DNA of 64,000 nucleotides from Antennarius striatus (Eukaryota; Chordata; Actinopteri; Lophiiformes; Antennariidae): NCBI RefSeq assembly GCF_040054535.1, contig NC_090783.1, positions 618,501 to 682,500 of the forward strand, read 5' to 3'. Shown piece by piece: positions 46,838 to 64,000 of this stretch (position 1 is its first letter; each line of letters starts with the position of its first letter). The notes under the pieces were generated by a model. It saw only the letters and a program-made list of their open reading frames with translations, ran no database searches and was not told where the DNA came from. The position numbers and the translations under genes were made by a program.

Positions 46838-49800
46838 GAGCGTCTGGAGTCGCTGGTCTTCGGTCTGCTGCGTCAGAGGAAGCTGAATTTCGTGGACATT
46901 TACAGCGACGAGATGATCGCCGCGGCGAAGGGCGTGGTCGCTCAGGTAAGCCCCGCCTCCTAGAGGTGGAACCAACAACCTTCTGGAGGTGTGTGTGTGT
47001 AAATGCTTTGATGTGTGTGTGTCTGTAGTGTGTGGCCGAAAGCGTTTTGCACATAGAAGACATCGACACCGAAGTCGTCACTAAGTGAGTAGTGCTGCAG
47101 TTCTGGGGGGGCGGGGCCTATCGCTGTCCGGTGGGCCGTTAGCATGTTGCTAACGTGTGTGTGTGTGTGTGTGTGTGTGAAGGCTAGCGGACCAGATGCG
47201 TGTGATGACGTTCCCCCAGTGGTTCCAGCTGCTGAAGAACGTCTTTGACAGTTTCCTGCTGTTCCTGCAGAGGATCAAGGTGGGTCAGGACCGCCCCCGG
47301 GTGGACCGGGACCCCCAAGGTGGACCGGGACCCCCAAGGTGGACCGGGACCCCCCAAACCACTAAACCTTTGTGTGTGTGTGTGTGTGTCAGGCCACTGT
47401 GAGTGTGATCAGTAACGTGGTTCTGGAGGTTCTGGCGTCCAATCAGAACCTCCAGCTCCCGGAGGAGGAGGCGGGACCAGGACCCCCCCCGGACCTCCCC
47501 CCCAGCCTGTCCGTCCTGCATGGGGAGGCGGAGCTAGCCTACCTCACCCACGAGGGCTTGTTCATTAGCGACGCCCTCAGCGAGGCCCAGCAGCAGCAGG
47601 TGGCGCTCCAGAGCCAGGGGGCGGGTCCCAGGATCCAGAATCGAACAGAAGCCGACGCCCACAGCGTCTCCAACCCGACGCCGTCGGAACCCGAGCTTCA
47701 GCGGGTCGTCAGGAGCCTGCAGGACCTGCTGCACGCGGCGTCCGACGTCAGCCACGACCGCTGCGTCAAAGTCCTCACCGGCAGGGCCAAGGTAAGCCCC
47801 TCCCCCTTTAGGGGGCGGAGCCCCTCCCAGGCAGGGGCGTGGTTTCAGTAACGCCCCGTCTGGTTCCCCTCAGGACGGGTCTCTGGAGCGCCTGAGCTCA
47901 TCGGAGTTCGTGTCGCTGTCGCGGGCGGTGGAGGCGTTCGCCGGCAGAACGGAGGAGCTGAGCGGCCGGCGCAGCGTCTCCCTGAGGGGGGCGCTGCAGA
48001 GCCAGGCCAACCGCTTCGTGCACCGCTTCCACGACGAGCGCAAGACCAAACTGAGGTGAGCGGCGGCGGCGGCGGCCAGCGTCCGCCAGGGGGGCGAGTC
48101 CGTGTTCACGCCGCGTTTGTCTCCGCAGCCTTCTGCTGGACAACGAGCGCTGGAAGCAAGCCGAGGTCCCCGCCGAGTTCCAGGAGCTGGTGGAGTCCAT
48201 CGCCGGCGGCAGGATCTCGCTGCCGGAGCGAAAAGTCCCAGGTATCCACGGGAAGGGGGCGGGGCCACTGCAGCAGCTCGCTGCGGCGCTGAACGTTACG
48301 CTAAAGAGCGTGTCTTCCTTCAGGTCCCGACAACCGGAAGCCAGCGGAGTTTCTGCTCGTCAACGGCCAGAAGTACGCCGTCATCGGGTACGGCGCCCCC
48401 GTCAGGCAGATCCAGACCCGGTAGGACCTCCGTGGGCCCGAGTTCACGTCTCGTCTGCCCCCCCCCACAGGACGGTCCTGCTCCTGATCCGGATCTTTCT
48501 GGAGTACTGTCAGTGCGTCAACGACATCCCGTCCATCGCCACCGACATGCTAACGCGTCTGTCCGACCTCCTCAAGGTCAGAACCGCCCCCGTCCGATCA
48601 CACAACGCTAACACCGCTAGCGGCGTCTAAGCTAAACGCCTGTCGGGAATCATCGCTGTAGCCTCAAAGCTAATACCGTTAGCGGAGTGTAAGCTAGAAT
48701 GCTGGACGTTTCCTGCTGCACAAAGGTCAGATGGCTTCCTGCTAACAAGGTTAGCTTAGAGGCATCGGGGCTAATAGCTTAGAGGCTAGGGGGCTAATAA
48801 CTGAGAGGCTAGGGGCTAAGCGTCACCTGATTGGCTGAGCTCTTTCTGCAGCACTTCAACTCCCGGAGCTGCCAGCTGGTTCTGGGGGCCGGGGCCCTGC
48901 AGGTGGTCGGCCTGAAGACCATCACCACCAAGAACCTGGGTAGGAGCCGCCGGTCGGGAACCGAACCCGCGTCCCGCTCCGGACCGCCGCGAGCTAACGT
49001 TAGCTTTGTGTGTGTAGCGTTAGCGTCACGCTGCCTGCAGCTGGTGGTCCACTACGTCCCCGTCATCAGGGCCCACTTCGAGAGCAAACTGCAGCCCAAG
49101 CAGTTCAGCGCGCTGCGACACTTCGACCACATCACCAAGGTAACGGCTAGCGCCCTGTCTCGGGGTGCTAGCGCCCCGTCTCGGGGTGTACCCCTCCCTC
49201 CGTGACGGTTTCCAGCAGCTGACGACGTTTCGTCTTCCAGGACTACAACGACCACATCGCCGAGATCTCCGCTAAGCTGGTGGCCATCATGGACGGTCTG
49301 TTTGAGAAGGTCCTGTCCAAGGTGAGTCGGCTGCTGCCACGGCAACCAGGGAGGGGGGGAGGTGCTACGCCTCCATCCGAAGGCGTTCCCACCTAAACTG
49401 TTTGTCTGCGTTCTAAACGTGTCGTCATGTGACCTGCCGGTGCGTCATGTGACCTCCTGTCCCCTCAGTACGAGGTGAAGGCTCCGATGCCGTCGTCCTG
49501 CTTCAGGAACGTCTGTAAACAGATGACCAAGATGCACGAAGCCATTTCTGAGCTCCTACCTGAGGAGCAAACACAGGTGAGGCTCAGCGAGGGAGGGGGG
49601 CGGGGTTAGGTGGTCTGTGGGGGGGGCGGGGCCGGTACTCAGGTTGGTGTGTTTCCTGTGCAGATGTTGTTTCTGAGGATCAACGCCGGCTTCAAGATGC
49701 ACCTGAAGAGGCAACTGGCTCGACTGGGGGTCGTTAACGATGGGGGGCCGCAGCACGGGTAAGCAGCACACACACACACACACACGCACACACACACACA

Positions 49801-49957
49801 CGCACACACACACACACACACCAGTCTGACCCCCCCCCCCGTGGTGTGCAGGCTGGTGGTGGTGGACGTGGCGTTCTACACGGAGAACCTGCAGGCCCTC
49901 AGGAGCCTGGAGCGGCTGGACCTGAACATGGTGGAGATCTGGGAGCAGAAGAGGTGA
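44132..49957 (+). CDS. vps54: Vacuolar protein sorting-associated protein 54 (GARP complex)
   Basis: Twenty coding exons: 44132-44515, 44775-44859, 44939-44973, 45053-45184, 45309-45694, 46087-46213, 46838-46945, 47029-47084, 47183-47279, 47393-47791, 47874-48055, 48129-48241, 48324-48387, 48471-48576, 48852-48939, 49018-49139, 49241-49321, 49469-49576, 49664-49758 and 49852-49957. Phases close to 957 residues (human about 977). VPS54 is the subunit that localises the GARP tether (with VPS51, 52, 53) for endosome-to-Golgi retrograde transport. Visible: start MASSHSSSP, VNLPAALNDPRLAKRESDFF, KLLQEKLSHYLDVVEV with coiled-coil sequence after it, LSTSEFVGALELI, the VPS54 C-terminal domain (LLLDNERWKQAEVPAEFQEL, RNICKQMTKMHEAI) and the end EIWEQKR. 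Introns are short, and six acceptors lie against TG repeats. The variable region around residues 500-590 is poorly conserved, as in other species. Confidence 0.95.
45241..45304. repeat. (GT)32 against vps54 exon 5 acceptor
   Basis: An uninterrupted GT run is followed only by CCAG before the exon at 45309. Confidence 0.98.
46340..46470. repeat. GTAGGTTCTACT minisatellite in vps54 intron
   Basis: About eleven imperfect units of a 10-12 base motif (AGGTTCTACTGT and variants) in the intron between 46213 and 46838. Confidence 0.85.
46565..46594 (+). other. vps54: Possible 30-nt cassette exon of vps54
   Basis: A CCGTCACAG acceptor and CAGAAG|GTGACA donor enclose 30 bases that are open and in phase 0, between exons of phase 0. 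Inclusion would add ten residues after QVLEK. I see no counterpart in the mammalian protein, so it may be unused. Confidence 0.3.
46769..46834. repeat. (TG)33 against vps54 exon 7 acceptor
   Basis: The run is followed by CAG directly at the exon start, 46838, so no other pyrimidine tract exists. Confidence 0.98.
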
Positions 49958-50081
49958 TGGGGGGGCCAACTTCCTGGACCCAACGACCTCAGGATGACCT
50001 CAGAATGACCTCAGCCCCTTGGGACCAAAACTATGAAGCTAGAAGAGGCGGGGCCTCGTGAAGAGCCCCGCCCTCAGAGAC

Positions 50082-50087
50082 AATAAA
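50082..50087 (+). terminator. vps54: vps54 poly(A) signal
   Basis: AATAAA lies 125 bases after the vps54 stop codon. Confidence 0.7.
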
Positions 50088-50713
50088 AACAAGTCAAACC
50101 TCGCGTCACTGCGATCCAGCAGGTGCTGCTCCGTGATTGGTCGGTTGTAGTCGGGCGTATTAGGACTGGTGGGGTAATTTATTTCTGCTCTTCATAGCAG
50201 CGATGGACGATCGACACTAAACTTTTGCTGATGCTCGGGTGGAGGCGGGGCTTCCTGTGGAAGTGGCGTTTTCCTTCTTCCTGTCCTTCCTGGATTCTTT
50301 TCCTCCCTGAACCAATGAGACGTTCCAGAGGGCGGAGCTGCGTCAGGTGTTGCCATGGTTGCTAACGTTAGCGGCATGCTAGCTTCATCTGTTCATGCAT
50401 CACACCTGGAGCGTTTGTTCTTCAGGTCTGACGCGTCACCAAGGCAACGGCAAAAAGAAATGTGAAAAAACCTGCTGAGTCAGCGGACAGAAATTGAAAT
50501 AAACCAAATGGAATTTGTTCTGATTTTATCGAGTCTTAAAACATCAAATGATGATGGTGATGATGATGATGATCTGTGACAAGGATGAAATCATGTTTAA
50601 ATCTGATCCGGAAGTGTGATTGATGATGTCATACAAAGGGCGGGGTCTTGTATCGTTCCCGCCGCAGAGCAGCCAAACCTGCTGAGGCAGCGTGTAAGAC
50701 GACCTGCTCAGAG

Positions 50714-50749
<36 letters not shown>

Positions 50750-51049
50750 CAGATGAGTTTGACTGGTTTTAAGACAACTTCAAAGGATATAATTACAATA
50801 AAGATGTGAGATGGTTTAACCCAGGAGTGTCCAAACTTTTTCCTGTAGGGGCCACATAACTTCTCTGATGGGGGGCCGGGGTCAGTTTACCTAATTTTAC
50901 ACATTTTTTGTCTTCAGAAAGCCACACATTACCAAATATTAACCTTTAATAAGAGAAAAGTAATGAAATAAATAATAATGAAAAAAAGAACAATATGAAA
51001 TAGAAAATAACTAAATAACCCTCTCTGGCCTTGGACATTAACTTTCTGT
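50088..51049. other. Intergenic, downstream of vps54
   Basis: No gene was seen. It contains a (GT)n run at 50717-50748 and ends at 50830-50940 with a CAGGAGTGTCCAAACTTTTT phrase typical of the end of a dispersed fish repeat, running into the A/T-homopolymer array. Confidence 0.5.
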
Positions 51050-54000
51050 TGGACCAACACACCGAAAAAAAATATTTTAGACCAACAATCCGACTGAAAT
51101 TTTTTTTTTTTAATCGACAAAAAAACAACTGCGAAAATGTTTTTTTGACTGAACAACCAACCAAAGAAAAAAATGTGACCAACCAGCGAACCCCATAAAA
51201 TGTTTAAAAAAAAATTCGTCGGTCGGTGGGTCTAAACGAGCAGAAAACATTTTTTTCACACCGACCCACCTACCAAAAAAATTTTTTTGGGACGAACAAA
51301 TAAATTTTTTTAGACCCACTGGCCATCCAAAAAATTTTTTTGGATCATTTTTTGGATTAACCTACTGATGAAAAGTGAAATTGACCTACCCCAAAAAAAT
51401 TTTTTTAGACAAAAAACTATTTTTAGACCGACCCACCAACCAAAAGAATTTTTTTTGGATGAATGGAAATTTTTTTTAGACCCACCGACCGACCATCCTA
51501 CTGAAAACAAAACATGTTTTAGACTGACCTACCAGTCAAAGAAAATTTTTAGACCAACTAATTTTTTTTTTGTTGGTCAATTGGTCTGAATTTTTTTTTT
51601 TTAATCAGTGTGAAAATTTTTTATTTTTGTCAGTTCGGTCTAAAAAAAATTATTTTTGGTCGGTTGGTTGAAAAAAATTCTTTGGGTTGGATGAAACTAA
51701 AAAAAATTTTTTTTTTGACCAGTTGGTGTGAAAAAGATTTTTTTTTTGTTCGGTCAGAAGGTCTAAAGAAAAAAGGTTTTTCGTTTTTTTTAGTCGGTTG
51801 GTGTAAAACATATTTAAACAGACAAAAAAACATTTTTTCACTGACTAACCGCGAAAATGTTTTTTGAATGAAAAACCAACCAAAGGAAAAAATTTGACCG
51901 ACCAACCAACCGCATAAAATGTTTAGCCCCATCGACCGACAAAGGAAAAATTTTTAAACGACCAAAGAACAATTTTTTCACACCGACCCACCTACCAAAA
52001 AAAATTTTTTGGGACGAACAGAAAAACATTTTTAGACCCACTGGCCAACCAAAAAAATTTTTTTGGACAAGCAGAGATCATTTTTTAGATTGACCTACTG
52101 ATGAAAAGTCTTTTGAAATTGACCTACCCAAAAAAATTTTTATAGACGACCTAAGAAAAAAATTTTTTAGACACAAAAAAATATTTTTAGACTGACCCAC
52201 CGACCAAAAGAAATTTTTTTGGATGAACGAAAAAATTTTTTTAGACCCACCAACTGACCGAATACAAAATTTTTAGACTGACCCACCAATCAAAATTTTT
52301 TTAAAACCGTCCGACTAAAAAACTTTCACATCGACTGACCACAAAAAATTATTTTTAACAGACTGACCACAAGAATATTTTTTGGTAGAACAAGAAAAAA
52401 TCTTTTGACCAATCAAAAAACTTTTAGACTTACTGACCCAAAAAAGATTTTTTAGACCTTTGCCGATTAGTGAATCTGACTGAGGTGAGTGGACAGTTGT
52501 CTAAAAAGATTTTTTTGTCAGTCGATGGTTCTAAAAATTTTTTTCGATCGGTCAGTTGAAAATGTTTTTTCCAACCAACAGAAAATGTTTTTCCGACCGA
52601 AAAAAACATTTTTTTAGATTTTAGACTGACCAAGAAAATACTTTTTATTGAGACCGCCCAACCGACCATCCCACTGAAAACGAAACATGTTTTAGACTGA
52701 CCTACCAGTCAAAGAAAAATTTTAGACCAACTAATTTTTTTTGTTGGTCAATTGGTCTGAAATAATTTTTTTAAAATCAGTGTGAAATTATTTTTTTTTC
52801 ATCATTTCGGTCTAAAAAAATTATTTTTGGTCGGTTGGTTGAAAAAAAATTCTTTGGGTTGGTTGGAACAAAAAAAATTGTTTTTTTTGACCAGTGGGTG
52901 TGAAAAAGAATTTTTTTTTGTTCGGTCAGAAGGTCTAACAAAAAAGGTTTTTGTTTTTTTTTAGTCGGTTGGTGTAAAAAATATTTAAACAGACAAAAAA
53001 ACATTTTTACACTGACCAACCGCGAAAATGTTTTTTGACTGAAAAACCAAACAAAGGAAAAATTGTGACCAACCAGCCAACCGCATAAAATGTTAGCCCC
53101 CCGACCGACGAAGAAAAATAATTTTAAACAACCAAAAAACAATTTTTTCACACCGACCCACCTACCAAAAAAATTTTTTTGGGACAAACAGAAAAATTTT
53201 TTAGACCCACTGGCCGACCAAAAAATTTTTTTGGACGAGCAGAGATTATTTTTTTGGATTGACCTACTGATGAAAAAAGTCTTTTGAAATTGACCTACCC
53301 AAAAAATTTTTTTACACCAACCCACCAACCCCAAAAATTTTTTTTAGACTGACCCATCCACCAAAAAAAATATTTTGAGACAATCCAAAAATTTTTACTT
53401 ACCCACCGGTCGAACAAAATGTTTTGAAACAGACCAATCAAAACACATACTGACTGACCACCCGCAAAACATTTTTTATAGACGACCTAAGAAAATCTTT
53501 TTTTAGACACAGAAAACACTATTTTTAGACCGACCCACCGACCAAAAGAAATTTTTTTGGACGAACAGAAATTTTTTTTAGACCCACCGACCGACTACAT
53601 AAAAATTTTTTAGACTGACCCACCAACAAAATTTTTTTTTGATAGACCCACCGATCAAAAATTTTTTAAAACCGACCGACTAAACAACGTTCACATCAAC
53701 TGACCACAAAAAATTATTTTTAGACTGACCGACCATAAGAATATTTTTTAGTAGAACAAGAAAAAATCTTTTGACTTATCAAAAAAGTTTTGGACTAACT
53801 GACCCAAAAAAGATTTTTTAGACCTTTGCCAATTAGTGAATCTGACTGAGGTGAGTGGTCAGTTGTCTAAAAAGATTTTTTTGTCAGTCGATGATTCTAA
53901 AACATTTTTTCGATCAGTCAGTTGAAAATGTTTTCTTTCCAACCACAGGAAAATGTTTTTCCGACCGAAAAAAACATTTTTTAGTCTAAAGACTAAAGAC

Positions 54001-54375
54001 TGACCAAGAAAATATTTTTTATTGAGACCGCCCGACCGACCATCCCACTGAAAACGAAACATGTTTTAGACCGAATAAATTTTTAGACAGACTAATTTTT
54101 TTTTTGTTGGTCAATGGGTCTAAAATTTTTTTTTTTTTAATCCATCTGAATTTTTTTTTTTTTGCCAGTTCGGTCCAAAAAAAATTATTTTTGGTCGGTT
54201 GTTTGAAAAAAAATTCTTTGGGTTGGAACAAAAAAAAATTTTTTTTGTGACCAGTTGGTGTAAAAACAATTTTTTTTCATTCGGTCAGAAGGTCTAAAAC
54301 AAAGTTTTTTGTTTTTTTTAAGTCGGTTGGTGTAAAAAAATATTTTCTTTTGCCCAGTCGGTCGGTCTAAAAAAA
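51050..54375. repeat. 3.3-kb A/T-homopolymer and GACCGACC-type array
   Basis: Hundreds of short units alternate AAAAATTTTTT cores with GACC/AACC phrases (GACCGACCCACC and, in other parts, the reverse complement GGTCGGTTGG). A higher-order repeat of about 1.2-1.4 kb is present: the phrase around TGACTGAGGTGAGTGG recurs at 52480 and 53848, and the TTTGTTGGTCAAT phrase at about 51570, 52742 and 54095. All local open frames are low-complexity artefacts. It fills most of the space between convergent vps54 and ugp2. Confidence 0.9.
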
Positions 54376-54514
54376 TTTGTCGGAAGGCGAGAGGCATTTT
54401 TCTGGTACTGTTCAGGAGGCCGTGCCAAATGTGGAGGGTCTTCGTTTGGGGACCACTAGACTACAGCTTCCTCATTGGTTCTTAAAAATTACACTGGTTG
54501 ACCTACAGCACTCG

Positions 54515-54520
54515 TTTATT
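54515..54520 (-). terminator. ugp2: ugp2 poly(A) signal
   Basis: AATAAA on the minus strand, 155 bases beyond the ugp2 stop codon. Confidence 0.6.
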
Positions 54521-54674
54521 TCACAGAAGAAAAAGCAGTCATTTCAGAAACACTTTTCTCCCTGAGGAGGAGGAGGAGGGGATGAAGATGACCTTTGGTT
54601 TCACGTAGAAAATCAACCAAAACAAACAGTTCATTCAGCAAGCAAACGCCATCTTGGTTTTTACCCAGAAGGCC

Positions 54675-59478
<4,804 letters not shown>

Positions 59479-59713
59479 TGCAGCGTCAGGACACCACTGC
59501 TGGGAGAGGCTAACCAAGCAGCTTTAGCTTTAGCGTTAGCTCACAATAAATCTCTGTGTTTGTTAAAAACGGTCCAGAAAACTGTGACAGCTGTCAGAGA
59601 ACAACAGACCACCGCCTCATCCTCCACCCCGAGGAAGATCACAGACCTGCAGCACCGACCCTCAACTCAGCACAGGACACGCCCCCAGAAACACGCACCA
59701 ATCACAGCCAGCC

Positions 59714-59748
<35 letters not shown>

Positions 59749-59827
59749 CAGACTGTTCTGCCCACAACCCGTCATGTTAACAGATCAACAACCACATCAA
59801 GTTGTTGTGAAGAACAACTAGCTTCTG

Positions 59828-60170
59828 AAGCTAGCAGCTAGCAGCTAACAACCAGCGGCTAACAACCAGCAGCTAACAACCAGCAGCTAACAACCAGCTT
59901 CTCACAGACGAGCAGCAAACAACTGGCGGCTAACAGCCAGTGGCTAACAACCAGTGGATAACAGCCAGCAGCTAACAACCAGCAGCTAACAGCCAGCAGC
60001 TAACAGCCAGCAGCTAACAGCCAGTGGCTAACAACCAGTGGATAACAGCCAGCAGCTAACAAGCAGCAGCTAACAACTAGCGGCTAACAAGCAGTGGCTA
60101 ACAGCCAGCAGCTAACAACCAGCGGCTAACAACCAGCAGCTAACAAGCAGCAGCTAACAAGCAGCAGCTA
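59828..60170. repeat. 14-bp minisatellite upstream of ugp2
   Basis: About 24 units of CAGCTAACAACCAG with GCC/AAG and GGC/TGG variants, 350 bases upstream of the ugp2 start. Confidence 0.93.
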
Positions 60171-60535
60171 AACCACCTTTCCTGTATTCTGTGTTATTTG
60201 GAAGTTTTTCTTAGCCACGCCCACTGAGGGGGCGTGGCTACCACCATTAGCGTAGCTTGAGTTATTTCTGCTAGCTACAGCGCTATCAGCTACTTTCTGA
60301 CCCCGTTTTGTCTCCATCAGCTTCCTGATGGCGTATGAAAGGTCAAAAGGTCAGGGGTCAGCTGGTTGTGTGTGTGACCTTTATGACATGTTGTACGCGT
60401 GTCAACAAGATCAAAAGACGACAACAAGAAGAAGCTGTTGAACAACTATTGATCACCGCCGTGATGTTTATGGAGTAACGGTTGTTTTTGTTTACACGCA
60501 TTATTTAGTTATTTTAGGACGAACATGTTTCTAGG

Positions 60536-60538
<3 letters not shown>

Positions 60539-60620
<82 letters not shown>
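60539..60620. repeat. (GT)n, intergenic
   Basis: About 41 GT units between ugp2 and mdh1. Confidence 0.98.
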
Positions 60621-60623
<3 letters not shown>

Positions 60624-62070
60624 CATGTCTCCAGGTCTTAAAGACAAACCTCTGCTCCACCTTTATTTATATAATGAACAATGGCAGTGTGACCACTGCT
60701 AGCTGCTGCTAATGCAGTAGAACCGGAGGTCACGCCCCCATCCGGTCGTGACGTCATCTGTTTCTCCCTCACCGCCTCCACAGACCCGTGAGTTGATACT
60801 GAAAGATGAGCCGTGACGACACACACTTAGCCCCGCCCCACGTGGGCGGGGCTGCAGCACCTGTCTAATTATGTCCCAGTTTATGTTGCATTAAGATGAT
60901 ATAAAACCTTAAATTCACTTCTAAAGCAACAATAACAACAATAACAACAACAATAACTTCCTGTTTTGTTTTGGGTTTTAGCATTTAAAAGTTTCTTTAA
61001 CCAATAAAATGAATTTTCCTCTCGTTATCATTCTACCTCTTTTACACGATGCTTCCGCACCCGACACGGTTTAATAAAACAGAAATATTCTCTCGCAGGA
61101 GTCATTCCGGATTAATCCGGAACCAGTCTGAACAGGTTCTGCTGCCGGTTCTGGTTTTTCTTGAGGCGGATCAACAGTTCCTGAAGAAACAGCCTCAGGT
61201 AGGGGCCGAAGTTACCTGTTCAAGTCCCGGGAGAAGGTCCAAACCTCAGCGAGAAGCGACAGGGATCACCCGGAACCACCGCCCAGAACCGGAGAACCCA
61301 GTTTCAAACCGATTTCATTCCGATTCGACAGTTTTAAACCAGCAGAGCTTCATCTTCCACCTCAGAGCTCCTGCTGCGACCGGACAGACAAGCTTGGCTG
61401 CTGCCACGGCGCGGAAGCCCCGCCCCACGCCCCTAGCCAATGACCAGCGGTTTAGGGTCTGCCAACGAAGAGCGGTAATTGGTGAAAAAGAACGTCAGTT
61501 AACGGGGATACCACATGGTCCCGCCCAACCCGGAAGCTATTTTTAATCGCGTAAAAAGAACTTATTTTGTTCTTGCGTTGAAATATTTTTGTTATAAGTT
61601 GTTTCTCCGGTAGGGGTAATTACATTAAAATACAAATTACTCGTTTATGACAGATTAGTGACGGTTTAATTCGGCTTTATTGGTATTTTATTATCATTTA
61701 GTCTCGTGAATCCAAATGTTCGGATTTTTTCCATTCCAACATTTAATCGCTTGTACTAAATGTAACTGACGTGATTCACAGTTTTCCAACTTATTCTCTT
61801 CATTTCGTGGTTGATTCATTATTTCTCGGATTCCAATGGACGTTTCTTCACGCTCCGTTGGGACCGATGCTGCCCCCGTGTGGTCGGCCTGTGTCACTGC
61901 ACAATGATCAGATTCTTCCTCTGAACTTATTTTATATACTTTATAGGTAAAGTTTAGTATACCTGATAGGATCTGAGACCAGAGAGGCGTTGATCCAGTT
62001 TGGATCCTGATTCTGGATCCTGTGTGAACCGTCAATGAACACACCCACTGTGCTTTAGTCAGATTTCTGG
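60621..62070. other. Intergenic between ugp2 and mdh1
   Basis: No gene was recognised. The plus-strand frame 61049-61546 (165 codons) and minus-strand frame 62044-61694 (116 codons) have no visible domain or splice context and are probably chance. Confidence 0.45.
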
Positions 62071-62076
62071 TTTATT
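62071..62076 (-). terminator. mdh1: mdh1 poly(A) signal
   Basis: AATAAA on the minus strand, about 245 bases after the mdh1 stop codon. Confidence 0.6.
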
Positions 62077-62320
62077 GGTGGGAACTTGTTCAGTTAGTTT
62101 CTGGGCAGCTAGTGTGTGTCATCATCTGCCCCCTGGGGGGGTTGGTGTGGGGGTGGGGGTTGTCGGCCAGGTGTGTGTTTTTTACAATTAACCTACGAGG
62201 TGGCCTTTAGACGTAAACACTCACACACACACACACACAAACAGCGGCTGGGTGTTTGTGGGGGGGTCATGAAGGTGCAGGTCTTCAGAGCCGCGAGCTC
62301 CCCCACGTTGGGGGGGTGAG

Positions 62321-63913
<1,593 letters not shown>

Positions 63914-64000
63914 TCAAACGCCCCCGTCAGACGGATCGACCAATCAGAGGAGAGACAAACAGAACTCTGTTCTTTTACTGTGAAAACATTCACGTCTACA

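Noticed and set aside
51600-54400. Many lysine/phenylalanine-rich frames
   Set aside because: They are by-products of A and T runs in the homopolymer array.
61049-61546. 165-codon frame between ugp2 and mdh1
   Set aside because: No domain, no conserved phrase and no splice signals. GC-rich composition is enough to keep it open.

Overview
The window looks like a ray-finned fish (teleost, probably percomorph) nuclear chromosome. The evidence is GT-AG introns, many only about 100 bases long; dense (GT)n, (GATA)n and (CTGT)n microsatellites; Rex3/RTE and L2/Rex1-group LINE fragments; fish-type C2H2 zinc-finger genes without a KRAB box; and a gene block (peli1, vps54, ugp2, mdh1) whose relatives are neighbours on human chromosome 2p14-p15.

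Left half (1-31.5 kb) is a repeat-rich accessory region. It holds a two-exon zinc-finger gene (986-5076), decayed LINEs, then a striking gene at 13.27-20.65 kb. That gene has three small 5' exons, the first encoding a signal peptide, followed by one 6.4-kb exon. The predicted product of about 2240 residues has the layout of a bacterial large-toxin protein: a C80-type cysteine-protease-like region with Gly-His-Gly and Ala-Cys motifs, a TcdA/TcdB-pore-like hydrophobic block, and a long C-terminal RTX calcium-binding half. It is uninterrupted and embedded in fish repeats, so it is the strongest candidate here for an undescribed, horizontally acquired system. A second zinc-finger locus follows (23.1-28.3 kb). 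Its zinc-finger exon has been copied three times, and the first two copies end in a piece of exon 1 that still carries a splice donor, so all modules can be spliced together in frame.

Right half (31.5-64 kb) is gene-dense housekeeping sequence: slc29a2 (minus, 12 coding exons), peli1 (plus, 6), vps54 (plus, 20), ugp2 (minus, 10) and the 3' two-thirds of mdh1 (minus, running off the right edge). I assigned every exon by hand. The phases close exactly, giving products of 430, 424, 957 and 505 residues for the four complete genes. slc29a2 and peli1 are head to head, vps54 and ugp2 are convergent, and ugp2 and mdh1 are in tandem. The genes act in nucleoside uptake, Pellino E3 signalling, endosome-to-Golgi tethering, UDP-glucose synthesis and cytosolic malate/NADH exchange.

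Minisatellites are unusually prominent: a 12-bp array in the first zinc-finger intron, a 17-bp array and an 11-copy CACGTG array in ugp2 introns, a 3.3-kb A/T-homopolymer array between vps54 and ugp2, and microsatellites lying directly against splice acceptors in vps54 and slc29a2.
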